This document shows positions 30,442 to 38,912 of a stretch of DNA of 64,000 nt, piece by piece (the first letter of the stretch is position 1; every line of letters begins with the position of its first letter). The notes under the pieces were generated by a model. The model did no database searches. It had not been told where the DNA came from and was given only the letters and a program-made list of their open reading frames with translations. Where the stretch lies: NCBI GenBank assembly GCA_964447175.1, contig CAYURP010000004.1, forward strand, positions 20,706 to 84,705, in the 5' to 3' direction. A program made the translations under genes and the position numbers. The stretch comes from CAYURP01 sp964447175 (lineage in GTDB: Bacteria; Zixibacteria; MSB-5A5; SM23-73-2).

Positions 30442-30897
30442 TTATGCTGCCTTTAGCTCTGATGTACAGTTAGGGCAACGGGTTGCCTTTATTGATATCT
30501 TTGAGAAACAGTAGGGACAATCTTTGGTGGTGGGTTCAGGGGGCGGAGCTTCCTCTTTGCGCTTGAGCTTGTTGATACCGCGAATGAGAAGGAATACCGC
30601 AAAAGCAACTATTAAAAAACTGATAATGGTGTTTATGAAGACCCCGTAGTTCAATGAAACCGCACCGGCTGCCTGAGCATCATTAAGGGAAGCATAGGGT
30701 CCGGGAGTAGTACCACTTTTCAGAATCACAAAAAGGTTGGAAAAATCCACGTTACCCAATAGCAGGCCGATGGGTGGCATAATGACATCGGTAACCAGTG
30801 ATTTGACGATTGTTCCGAAAGCAGCACCGATGATGATCCCTACTGCCATGTCCACTACGTTGCCCCGCATGGCAAACTCTTTGAAATCCTTCAGCAT
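30442..30897 (-). CDS. mscL: Large-conductance mechanosensitive channel MscL with C-terminal zinc ribbon
   Basis: Opens under membrane tension to release solutes during hypo-osmotic shock. The 151-residue protein starts [24 protein letters not shown] (first membrane helix about 15-45) and has a second helix near 85-106. The usual short helical C-terminus is replaced by a linker and a zinc-ribbon set, Cys127, Cys130, Cys141 and Cys144 (CPYC...CPNC). The ATG at 30897 has AGGAGG upstream. It lies alone in a repeat-rich stretch. Confidence 0.94.
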   Translation of the reverse strand: MLKDFKEFAMRGNVVDMAVGIIIGAAFGTIVKSLVTDVIMPPIGLLLGNVDFSNLFVILKSGTTPGPYASLNDAQAAGAVSLNYGVFINTIISFLIVAFAVFLLIRGINKLKRKEEAPPPEPTTKDCPYCFSKISIKATRCPNCTSELKAA

Positions 30898-30966
30898 AAG
30901 GACACCTCCTATGAGTTTGGCTTGGTTGTTTTTGTTATTGGCTTCATTTCGCCTATTTGTTACATA

Positions 30967-31012
30967 TGTGTCAGGTCACACTCATAATAAACCATGAGCA
31001 AGACCTGACACA
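30967..31012 (+). repeat. Hairpin repeat, type 2, copy c
   Basis: TGTGTCAGGTC and GACCTGACACA pair perfectly over 11 bp, with inner hairpin CTCAT/ATGAG. With copy b it brackets the segment 29240-31012. The rest of the gap up to 31338 holds only a promoter-like motif. Confidence 0.87.
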
Positions 31013-31236
31013 ACAGGAACTCCTTTAAGTTAAGAGTCATATTTATAAAGCTTTTTGAAAACTGCATTATTTTTAAACCTCTTCTGAGTTGGTCAAACGA
31101 GCAATAGAGATGAGTCAGTTCTGTTCTTGCGTCTTGATATTCAGATTCATTTTTGCCCGAGCTGTACCCAACCCGATGTAATTTAATAATTCAGATTAAA
31201 AGCGGAAAAGTCAACTGGTTTTTAAGATTTTTTAAC

Positions 31237-31265
31237 TTGACAATTGGGGTTGAGCTTAATAAGAT
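31237..31265 (+). promoter_or_regulatory. Possible promoter for the comEC-led transcription unit
   Basis: TTGACA (31237-31242) and TAAGAT (31260-31265) are 17 bases apart. The comEC start at 31338 leaves a leader of about 65 bases. Confidence 0.5.
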
Positions 31266-31337
31266 GAAAATGTCTACATTTTGGAACGACTAAGGGTGTT
31301 TAGTATGTTCAAGAGTTTTAAGGTGGTAAAAAAATAA

Positions 31338-33668
31338 ATGACAAGCAGGAAACCTGCGCTTTTTATAACCATTGCTTTTGTTTTCGGGGTGATTCTGGGG
31401 AACCATCTGGAGGTTTCCTCGACTCTTCTATTTATCTGCTTATTTTCACTTCTTGTTTTATCCCTTATTTTATGTTTTAAGAGATTAAAAACAGCTTTGA
31501 GTTTTGTTTTTATTCTCTGTTTTATTTTGGCTGGATTTTTCGTTCATGAATTGAAAACAAAGGATTTTCCTGCAGACCATATCATTCATTTCCTGGATCT
31601 GAACCGCAAGATCAGCTTAAGCGGAACTGTGTGCAGAGACCCGGATATCAGGGAGGACAAGACCTTTCTAACCGTAAATTCCGAAAGCATACTTCTAGAT
31701 GGGTCATTTATCAAAATATCCGGAAGGGTGCTTATTAAAATCAAATCTCCAACTAATCGCTTCAATTACGGGGATCATATAAGGGTAAAAGGTTACCTGG
31801 GATCACCTTATTCCTCCCGAAATCCGGGAGCTTTTGATTATAAGAAATATCTGGCTCAATCCAATATTTTCGGTCTTTTGACTGTAAGAAATCCTAATGA
31901 CGTTAAGATACTTTTCCAGGAGAGGGAAAATCCGTTTTTATCCTACGTTGTCTACCCGGTCAAACATTTCATCTTAAAAGTTTTCCGAACTACGCTCAGA
32001 GGTGCGCATCAGGCTCTGCTCTCCGGATTTGTGCTGGGTGAGAGAAGAGATATTCCTGAGGATGTCTACCAGATGTTTACGGATACGGGGACTTTGCACC
32101 TTTTAGCAATCTCCGGATCGAATGTGGGATTGGTTGTTTTGTTCTTTTTTGGCTTTTTCAGGCTTGTCAGATTTCCGAGGAAGTTGTGTATTTTATTAAC
32201 TTTACCGGCTATAATCATTTTTTCTTATGTGACTAATAATCAGCCCTCGGTGGTCAGAGCCTCGATTATGGCAATCATTTTTCTTCTGGCTTTTTTCTGG
32301 GAAAGGGAAAAGGATTTAATTAATATCTTAGCTTTTTCTGCGCTTTTGATTTTGTTTTTCTCACCTTTGAGTCTTTTCGATGTGGGGTTTCAGCTCTCTT
32401 TCGGTGTAACTTTGGGGCTTTTGGTTTTCGTTGTTCACCCCGATTCTCTTTTCCACAAAATTTCCCTTAAGTTTAAAGGTTTTGTCAAGAACTGGATAAT
32501 ATTGCCTGTTTTTGTCTCCCTGGTAGCTCAGATAGCCAGCTACCCTATACTGGCTTATCATTTCAACCAGATCAGCTTGTACGCTTTTGCAGCGAATCTG
32601 GTGGTAGTTCCTCTGGTAAGTGTTGCGGTGATAACCGGAAGCTTAACCGTTATTTCTGCACTTTTTAGCATAAGTTTAGCTCAAATCCTTTCTGCTTTCA
32701 ACTGGGTGGTTCTGACCTTCACCCTCAAGGTGGTGGGGTTTTTCTCCCAGCTTCCCGGTGCAACTTTAGATCTGCCCTCACCTTCATATCTTTTTATTAT
32801 TCTCTACTATCTTTTCTTTTTAGTTATCCTGATTGGCTGGGGCAAAAAAGCCAGGAGAATAGGTTTTTTCAGTTTGATTTGTCTGAGCGCTTTGATTATA
32901 AGCCAGGAAGTTTTATCCCGAAAAGGGAAATTGGAGATAACATTTATGGATGTGGGCCGGGGGCAGAGTATTCTAATAGATTTAACTTCAAAAGAAAAAA
33001 TACTTATAGATACCGGACCAAAAAGCTCAACCTGGGATGCCGGGGAAAGGGTGGTGGTTCCCTATCTAATAAAGAAAAACATAAGATTCATAGACCGGCT
33101 TATACTGACATCTGAGGGAGATGAGTTCAATGGTGGTCTGGAGTCGGTGCTTCAAGAGGTGAAAGTGGGGAAGGCGATGATTTCAGATTCTTCTCAGAAA
33201 TTAGCCCAGTTATTAGAAGGTTATGGAATCCCTTATCAGAACATGCAGGAAGGCTTTGATTTGGATGGGAACGTAAAGATTTTTAACTATTTGCCCGATA
33301 AAGAAAAGAAAGGATACCTTTTGACCCTGGAGTATGGGGATTTTAATGCCTTTTTTTTAAATTCTAATCCAGGAAAAGGGATTCTTAATTTACTTAGAGG
33401 TAAAGACTTCCATTTGGTGAGCACATTGTCAGAGTGTGTGGAGGAGGATGAATTCAAAGAGGTAGTTGATGCTTTAAAACCGCAGGCGATCATATTGACA
33501 AGCTATGAACATCCCTGGGATGTGCCTGATCTTAAAAGACTGGATTTTAAAGTTCCCGTATTCTGGACTAAGGATAAGGGTGCGATAAAGATTGAGATTA
33601 AAGGATCTGATTTAAAATTAAAATGGATGTTGGGTAAGAAAAGATCAAAAAGATTTAGGTTGAGGTGA
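31338..33668 (+). CDS. comEC: ComEC/Rec2 family DNA uptake channel with degenerate metallo-beta-lactamase domain
   Basis: ComEC moves single-stranded DNA across the inner membrane in transformation. The 776 residues comprise an N-terminal membrane and OB-like region (about 1-200). The Competence channel domain (about 215-500, with GFVLGERRDIP and LLAISGSNVGLV) follows, and a C-terminal metallo-beta-lactamase-like domain begins near 530. In active members that domain has an HxHxDH motif; here the aligned stretch is LTSEGDEFNGGL (590-601), with none of the histidines and Glu in place of Asp. The domain is probably catalytically dead. The next gene starts two bases after the stop. Confidence 0.9.
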   Translation: MTSRKPALFITIAFVFGVILGNHLEVSSTLLFICLFSLLVLSLILCFKRLKTALSFVFILCFILAGFFVHELKTKDFPADHIIHFLDLNRKISLSGTVCRDPDIREDKTFLTVNSESILLDGSFIKISGRVLIKIKSPTNRFNYGDHIRVKGYLGSPYSSRNPGAFDYKKYLAQSNIFGLLTVRNPNDVKILFQERENPFLSYVVYPVKHFILKVFRTTLRGAHQALLSGFVLGERRDIPEDVYQMFTDTGTLHLLAISGSNVGLVVLFFFGFFRLVRFPRKLCILLTLPAIIIFSYVTNNQPSVVRASIMAIIFLLAFFWEREKDLINILAFSALLILFFSPLSLFDVGFQLSFGVTLGLLVFVVHPDSLFHKISLKFKGFVKNWIILPVFVSLVAQIASYPILAYHFNQISLYAFAANLVVVPLVSVAVITGSLTVISALFSISLAQILSAFNWVVLTFTLKVVGFFSQLPGATLDLPSPSYLFIILYYLFFLVILIGWGKKARRIGFFSLICLSALIISQEVLSRKGKLEITFMDVGRGQSILIDLTSKEKILIDTGPKSSTWDAGERVVVPYLIKKNIRFIDRLILTSEGDEFNGGLESVLQEVKVGKAMISDSSQKLAQLLEGYGIPYQNMQEGFDLDGNVKIFNYLPDKEKKGYLLTLEYGDFNAFFLNSNPGKGILNLLRGKDFHLVSTLSECVEEDEFKEVVDALKPQAIILTSYEHPWDVPDLKRLDFKVPVFWTKDKGAIKIEIKGSDLKLKWMLGKKRSKRFRLR

Positions 33669-33669
33669 A

Positions 33670-34836
33670 ATGAGTCTGGTAGGAAATTTAAAGACGGTTT
33701 CTTTTTCTGATCTTTTGCAGCTTATCAGCACCAACAAGAAGAGCGGTATGCTTTCCATAACCCGCCAGAACCAGCAAAAAAGCCTTTTCTTTTTGGAAGG
33801 GGATCTGATTTCATTTGTCACCAGCGAGCAGGAGGATTGGTATCTGAGTCAGCTTCTGATACGCAAAAGGAAAATAGACAAAAAGGATTGGGATAGGGCT
33901 CTGCTTTTATCGAAAAGCTCCGGAAAGGGAATTGCAGAAACCCTGGTGGAATTGGGTTTGATATCCAGGCGAGATGTTCTGGAGGCTTTAAAAACACGAA
34001 TTGAGGAGGTGGTTTTCGCCATTTTTGGCTGGGAGGAGGCTGATTTTGAGTTTATGGAAGGTAAGCTGCCACCCCCAACTGATTCCAAATTGAAAATGAA
34101 TACCATGGGTCTGATAATGGAGGGAGCCAAAAGGGTGGATGAATGGTCGGAGATTCAGAAGACCCTTCCGCCGGGTGATTTTACCCTGGAACTGAACCTG
34201 AAGCCTCCAGCTAAAGATGGAATGTTAAACTTGACCCTGGATGAATACCAAACCTTGCTTCTGATAAACGGACAAAGAAGTGTCAGCGAGATTTTAATGG
34301 AAAGTCCTCTGGGGGAGTTCACCACCTCCAAATCTTTGTCTCTTCTGATCTCAAATGGGTTGGTGATGAAAGGAGAACAAAAAACTGCATACCAGAACAA
34401 AGAGGATGAGGAGAAAGCTTTGCTGGATATAGTTTTTCAGGTTTATCATCATTGTTTTTCCGTTACGGAGGAGGTCTTAATCCAGAAGCTGGGACAGGGG
34501 AAAGACGAACTGCTAGACCGTCTTGTTGGCCAGCAGAAAAGATACTATCCTATTCTGGGGAGATTATTAAAAAAAGGTTTTTTGGGAAAAGATAACTTTT
34601 TATCGGTAGCAAAGGAGATCCCCCAGGAAATCAGATTGCATAAAATTTTGGATTTGCTTAATTCGGTTTTATTTGCATACTTGAAAAACCTGCATTCGAT
34701 TCTGGGTATAAATATAAAAAATAACCTATATGACCAGCTTAAGAGGGAAATTGCCCCTTTTCTGGAAGCTGATAAATTGGTAGCTGAAAAATATCAGCTC
34801 CAACAGGAAATATACAGGATTTTAGATAAAGTTTGA
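33670..34836 (+). CDS. DUF4388 (PatA-like) domain protein
   Basis: The 388-residue protein begins with a DUF4388 domain (MSLVGNLKTVSFSDLLQLIS, then KKSGMLSITRQNQQKSLFFLEGD), found at the N-terminus of PatA-type regulators and in many proteins linked to gliding and pili. A linker and a winged-helix-like part follow (about 190-260), then a helical C-terminus. The start lies two bases after comEC and the end overlaps the next gene, so it is co-expressed with both. It is probably a signalling adaptor for the downstream MglA/roadblock set. Confidence 0.8.
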   Translation: MSLVGNLKTVSFSDLLQLISTNKKSGMLSITRQNQQKSLFFLEGDLISFVTSEQEDWYLSQLLIRKRKIDKKDWDRALLLSKSSGKGIAETLVELGLISRRDVLEALKTRIEEVVFAIFGWEEADFEFMEGKLPPPTDSKLKMNTMGLIMEGAKRVDEWSEIQKTLPPGDFTLELNLKPPAKDGMLNLTLDEYQTLLLINGQRSVSEILMESPLGEFTTSKSLSLLISNGLVMKGEQKTAYQNKEDEEKALLDIVFQVYHHCFSVTEEVLIQKLGQGKDELLDRLVGQQKRYYPILGRLLKKGFLGKDNFLSVAKEIPQEIRLHKILDLLNSVLFAYLKNLHSILGINIKNNLYDQLKREIAPFLEADKLVAEKYQLQQEIYRILDKV

Positions 34837-34850
34837 ATGGGAAATATGAG

Positions 34851-35234
34851 ATGAAGGGAAAGTTTTTTTTCTTAGTTCTGTTGTTTATACTATCAGGGAT
34901 AAGCTTTTCCCAAACTTATGCCCAGATCGAAGGTGATGTTTCAGTGCAAGGCTCTTTTCTGGATGTGATTTTGAATTTCGCGATTCTTTTAGCTGTCTCT
35001 GGGTGTTTTGTTTACACTAAAAAAATCGAGTCATTCCTTAAAGGAGGCGAGCTTTCCCCGGGCTGGTTATTAATACTGATTTCATTTTTCGTGCTGGTGC
35101 TCTTGCAGTTTGTCAAGCTGGGGAATTCAATGAATATCTTTAACTTCGATTCAGCTCTTTATTCATTTTTAAAGCTAATATGGGTGATTCTCTTGGGATG
35201 GGGGATTTATCAATTGAAGAAGGTTATAAGCTAA
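34851..35234 (+). CDS. Small membrane protein of the roadblock cluster, function unknown
   Basis: About 127 residues from the ATG at 34851; a TTG at 34833 is in frame and overlaps the previous gene. An N-terminal signal-like segment (FFFLVLLFILSGISF) ends near QTYAQ, and three further hydrophobic stretches follow. No motif was recognised. The position between DUF4388 and the first roadblock protein suggests a membrane anchor or scaffold for the module. Confidence 0.68.
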   Translation: MKGKFFFLVLLFILSGISFSQTYAQIEGDVSVQGSFLDVILNFAILLAVSGCFVYTKKIESFLKGGELSPGWLLILISFFVLVLLQFVKLGNSMNIFNFDSALYSFLKLIWVILLGWGIYQLKKVIS

Positions 35235-35314
35235 ACCAAAAACTCAAGTGGTTTGAGTGGATTTACCGGGCTTTAGTGACGATAGAAAATAAAGGGTGAA
35301 GTGAGAGGTTACAG

Positions 35315-36151
35315 ATGGTAAATGCTGATGAATTAGATGACAGAATCGATAAATGTAAAAAAATATTATCTAAAGACCCGGAGTCTTTGATATTCGCTGC
35401 CCTGTCCGAGGCTTATCGAAGAAAAGGGGATTTGAATATGGCCACCAAGGTCTGCAATCAGGGTCTCAAAACCCATCCGGATTACGGTTCTGCTCATCTG
35501 GTTCTGGCTAAAATAAATATGGACAAAAGGTTTTTTGCTGAGGCGGAGAAGGAGCTCTTTTTGGCTATCAAAGCCGATGGCCAAACCAGAGCCAACGAGC
35601 TCCTTTTATCTGAGATATTGATAAAAAAGGGCAAGTCTATGGAAGCAAAAAAACTCCTGGATAAACTTTTTGCTACAGATCCGGAAAACCCTCAGGTAAC
35701 AAAACTTCTTGAGGAGATCGAGAGCCAAGAGAAAGCAGGGGAAACCGAAGTCAAATGGAAGGATATTCCAACCGATTATAAGATCTTCAAACAACTCAAA
35801 GAGAAACTCTCTCCCCGGGAAGCTCTGGATGAGATTTTAAAAGTACCTGGTGTTCTGGGTTGTTTAATTATAGATAAAGATGGTCTGATAACCGAACATA
35901 GATTCAAACAGGAATCAAACATCGAAGCCATAGGTGTAGCAAGTGCTGTGGTCTTTGGGGAGATTCAGAAAAGTTTGCCCCGGATAGATTTCGGCACACT
36001 GGATCAAGCCCTGATTGAAAGCAAAGAGATGAACTTTTTGGTGCTGAAATTGGATAATTTACTTTTGAGTGTGTGCTGTGATAACCGGACCAATTTCGGC
36101 TATATGAAAATCAGGCTTTCTAAGGTCAGGGAAAGGATATCTATTACATAG
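35315..36151 (+). CDS. TPR-roadblock/LC7 domain protein
   Basis: The 278 residues begin with about three or four TPR helix pairs (DPESLIFAALSEAYRRKGDLN, then HPDYGSAHLVLAKI), which bind protein partners. A C-terminal roadblock/LC7 domain starts near 170 (LDEILKVPGVLGCLIIDKDGL) and ends with FGYMKIRLSKVRERI. Roadblock domains dimerise and act on small Ras-like GTPases such as MglA. This is the first of four roadblock proteins in the cluster. A 23-bp gap separates it from the next. Confidence 0.85.
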   Translation: MVNADELDDRIDKCKKILSKDPESLIFAALSEAYRRKGDLNMATKVCNQGLKTHPDYGSAHLVLAKINMDKRFFAEAEKELFLAIKADGQTRANELLLSEILIKKGKSMEAKKLLDKLFATDPENPQVTKLLEEIESQEKAGETEVKWKDIPTDYKIFKQLKEKLSPREALDEILKVPGVLGCLIIDKDGLITEHRFKQESNIEAIGVASAVVFGEIQKSLPRIDFGTLDQALIESKEMNFLVLKLDNLLLSVCCDNRTNFGYMKIRLSKVRERISIT

Positions 36152-36174
36152 AGGTAAAAATAACGGAGAAAAGA

Positions 36175-37086
36175 ATGAAAAAAGAAAATAGAAGGGAGCA
36201 AAGGCTTTTGATTTTGTTGGGATTTTTTCTGGCAGTGGTCCCTTTGGCATTTTTTCCTAATGATTTGGGCGTGAAAATCGATACCACCCCTTTTCTTGTC
36301 TTTCCTTTTGAGATGCTATGGTATTTCGTGGTTTATCTTCTCTTGTTCTCTGAGTTACCTTTGTCTGTTCCTTTTCTTTATGCTCTTATCACTTTAGGCT
36401 TAAGGCTTATAATTGGAGCCGTTTTTGGCATGCTGCTTTATATTATGTTTCCATTGGAAACAATATCCCTGATGAAGGTAAATATCTTCACGTATTTTCC
36501 CGCATTATTGATCCAGGCAACTTTGTTGCCTTTTGTGGTAAAGATTTCTCTGGGAAACACAATAGAAGCTTCCTGGAAAGAAAGAAAAAGACCCCATAAG
36601 GTTTTCCTTTCTTCCTTCCAGCCATCTGAAGAGAAAAAAGAAACTGTAGCAGAAAAGCCGGAGAAAATCCAGGTGGACTTAGAAGCGGCTTTGGATTACG
36701 TTAAGGAGTATTCAGGCGTGGAAGGTGTAATCCTGCTGGACCAAGAAGGTTTGGTGGTTGCCAATAGAGTTAATTCTGGTTGGGATGACGAGAAAATCGC
36801 ACCCCTGGCTTTGCTGTTAAGAAAAATTAACTCCCAAGAGTTGGGCAAAATAGATACCAGCCCGATTGAGAGAATGGAGCTTTTGTCTCAAAAACTCTGG
36901 ATCAGTTTGAATAATATTGGCGATTTTACCTTGGTATGCCTGGCTCATCGGTCCACAGATGAACTTCTAAATATCAGGATATTAAAGGCTGTGGAAATGA
37001 TAAGGAAATATTTAGATGAAAAATATGCCGGAATATTTTCGAAAAATCAGGAGGTAGAGAATGTACCAGATCTTAGAAGAGCTTAA
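36175..37086 (+). CDS. Membrane-anchored roadblock/LC7 protein
   Basis: The 303-residue protein starts with about four membrane segments (residues 10-125), then a charged linker (KPEKIQVD), then a cytosolic roadblock-like domain (ALDYVKEYSGVEGVILLDQEG onward, about 185-290). The combination would hold a roadblock domain at the membrane. The C-terminal 26 bases overlap the start of the next roadblock gene, so translation is coupled. Confidence 0.82.
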   Translation: MKKENRREQRLLILLGFFLAVVPLAFFPNDLGVKIDTTPFLVFPFEMLWYFVVYLLLFSELPLSVPFLYALITLGLRLIIGAVFGMLLYIMFPLETISLMKVNIFTYFPALLIQATLLPFVVKISLGNTIEASWKERKRPHKVFLSSFQPSEEKKETVAEKPEKIQVDLEAALDYVKEYSGVEGVILLDQEGLVVANRVNSGWDDEKIAPLALLLRKINSQELGKIDTSPIERMELLSQKLWISLNNIGDFTLVCLAHRSTDELLNIRILKAVEMIRKYLDEKYAGIFSKNQEVENVPDLRRA

Positions 37087-37408
37087 CAAGACCTCTGGTA
37101 TAACCGGAAGTCTTTTGGTGGGCTCCGATGGGATAATCATCGCAGCAGATTTAGATACTCGTTTTCAGGATGAAACTGTTGGTGCTCTGGCAGCCTCCAT
37201 AGTGAGCACTGTGGATAAATCGCTGGAGAAACTTCAGGGGACTCCTTTCAAACAGGTAACCATCGAGGCAGATAAGGGAAAACTATTCCTCATGGATGTG
37301 GGAATAGGGGTTTTGGTGGTAACCACTGAACCGGATGTTAATATGGGTCTGGTGAGGTTGGAGATCAAAAACGCTCGTCATAGGATCCAAACCAGAGAAT
37401 CAATGTAA
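37061..37408 (+). CDS. MglB-like roadblock protein
   Basis: A single roadblock/LC7 domain of 115 residues: MYQILEELNKTSGITGSLLVG, ADLDTRFQDETVGALAASI and VGIGVLVVTTEPDVNMGLVRLEIK. It is the size and form of MglB, the GTPase-activating partner of MglA. AGGAGGTAGAG precedes the ATG at 37061. It overlaps the upstream gene and lies 15 bp before the MglA-like GTPase, the usual mglBA order. Confidence 0.88.
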   Translation: MYQILEELNKTSGITGSLLVGSDGIIIAADLDTRFQDETVGALAASIVSTVDKSLEKLQGTPFKQVTIEADKGKLFLMDVGIGVLVVTTEPDVNMGLVRLEIKNARHRIQTRESM

Positions 37409-37423
37409 AAAGAATAAAGGAAT

Positions 37424-38398
37424 ATGGTCTCAATAAATTATGCTTTCAAGGAGATTTCCTGTAAAATAGTATACTATGGACCGGGATTGAGTGGTAAAAC
37501 CACCAACTTACAATATGTTCATAAGAAAATTCCGTCCAATACCAAAGGGGAGTTGATATCCTTGGCTACCGATGCGGACAGAACTTTGTTCTTTGATTTT
37601 CTTCCTTTAAATATTGGGGACATTCATGGGTTCTCTGCCAAGTTCCAGCTTTATACTGTGCCCGGTCAGGTTTTCTATAATGCCACCAGAAAGTTGGTCT
37701 TACGTGGGGTGGATGGTCTGGTTTTTGTGGCTGATTCCCAGGGATCTAAAATGGATGAAAATTTAGAGAGTCTGGAAAACCTTAAAGAGAATTTGAGGGA
37801 ATATGGTTATGATATGGACAAGCTGCCTATGGTTTTTCAATATAACAAAAGGGATCTGCCGGACATCACTTCCCTGGAGGAACTGGAAGCCCAGCTTAAT
37901 CCTAAAGAACTGGTTTTTTTTGAGTCTGTAGCCACCACCGGACAAGGCGTTTTCGACACCCTTAAGTGCATCACTAAAATGGTTCTGGATAAAACCAAAG
38001 GTAAACCGGAAGTTAGCGAAAGCGAAAAATATGTCTCCCCGGAGTTGGAAATGGCACAATACAGAGCAGAAAAGTTAAAAGCTAAAATAGTTCCCGGGGC
38101 AATGGAGAAGATTCTTGTGGCTGAGGAATCTGAAGAAAGAGTTCCAGAAGAGGTCTTAACTCCAAAAACTGCCGTTTTAGAAAAGCAGGATCAAGTGGAA
38201 ACAAAAATACCCATTTACCAACCCGTTCCTTCTGAACTCAAGAGGAAAATCTTAACTGAGAAAAAAACTGAGCACAGGGAAAAGATCGTATCAGCACCAA
38301 TTTCCCGGGAGAAGATATTTGCGATTTCCGTGAAAAGAAAACGAACCCCCAGAGGTTTTTCCTTGTGGGGTTGGATAAAGAAACTAATAGGACAATAA
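37424..38398 (+). CDS. mglA: MglA-like small GTPase with C-terminal extension
   Basis: A Ras-like polarity GTPase. Residues 1-195 closely follow Myxococcus MglA: CKIVYYGPGLSGKTTNLQYV (P-loop Lys25), TDADRTLFFDFLPL, YTVPGQVFYNATRKL, VFVADSQ and QYNKRDLP. MglA controls the pole at which type IV pili act. Unlike classical MglA (about 195 residues), this protein has 324. The extra 125 residues are charged and end in the amphipathic-looking FSLWGWIKKLIGQ, which could contact membrane. A roadblock gene lies on each side. Confidence 0.92.
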   Translation: MVSINYAFKEISCKIVYYGPGLSGKTTNLQYVHKKIPSNTKGELISLATDADRTLFFDFLPLNIGDIHGFSAKFQLYTVPGQVFYNATRKLVLRGVDGLVFVADSQGSKMDENLESLENLKENLREYGYDMDKLPMVFQYNKRDLPDITSLEELEAQLNPKELVFFESVATTGQGVFDTLKCITKMVLDKTKGKPEVSESEKYVSPELEMAQYRAEKLKAKIVPGAMEKILVAEESEERVPEEVLTPKTAVLEKQDQVETKIPIYQPVPSELKRKILTEKKTEHREKIVSAPISREKIFAISVKRKRTPRGFSLWGWIKKLIGQ

Positions 38399-38414
38399 CC
38401 CAGGAGGTATCCCC

Positions 38415-38903
38415 TTGAACTCAAGTGATCTTGTGATCTATGAAGATCAAATAGAGGAGATCGATAAGGCGCTGATCAAATTAATCAAAGGCGCGGAAGC
38501 CAAATGTGCACTTCTGGTGGATAAAGATGGTTATCTTATTACCCGCCAGGGGTTCACACATTCTCTGGATACCACGGCTTTATCAGCGCTTCTGGCCGGA
38601 AGCTTCGCCTCCACCAAGGAAATCGCTCGCTTGGTGGGCGAACCTGAATTTAGCGTCCTTTTTCACCAGGGCAAAAGGGATCACATCCACCTTTGTCTGA
38701 TTGATGAACGCACTATTCTGGCAGTGATCTTTGACGACCGAACTACAATCGGAATGGTGAGATTATACGCAAAAGAGGTATCGGAGGATCTGGCCAGAAT
38801 CCTTTCTCAAGCCCAGAAAGACAATAAACCCAAAGATTCCAAGCTGGACTCTGAATTTACCCGCTCGGTGGAAAACAAGCTGGATGATATCTTCAAAGAC
38901 TAA
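38415..38903 (+). CDS. Roadblock/LC7 (MglB-like) protein
   Basis: The 162-residue protein carries a roadblock domain (about 10-125: IKGAEAKCALLVDKDGYLI, then LSALLAGSFASTKEIARLVG) and a helical charged tail (DSKLDSEFTRSVENKLDDIF). The TTG start at 38415 has AGGAGG upstream and follows mglA by 16 bp. It is the fourth roadblock protein in this run and lies 9 bp before pilB. Confidence 0.86.
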   Translation: MNSSDLVIYEDQIEEIDKALIKLIKGAEAKCALLVDKDGYLITRQGFTHSLDTTALSALLAGSFASTKEIARLVGEPEFSVLFHQGKRDHIHLCLIDERTILAVIFDDRTTIGMVRLYAKEVSEDLARILSQAQKDNKPKDSKLDSEFTRSVENKLDDIFKD

Positions 38904-38912
38904 GGATGGGAG

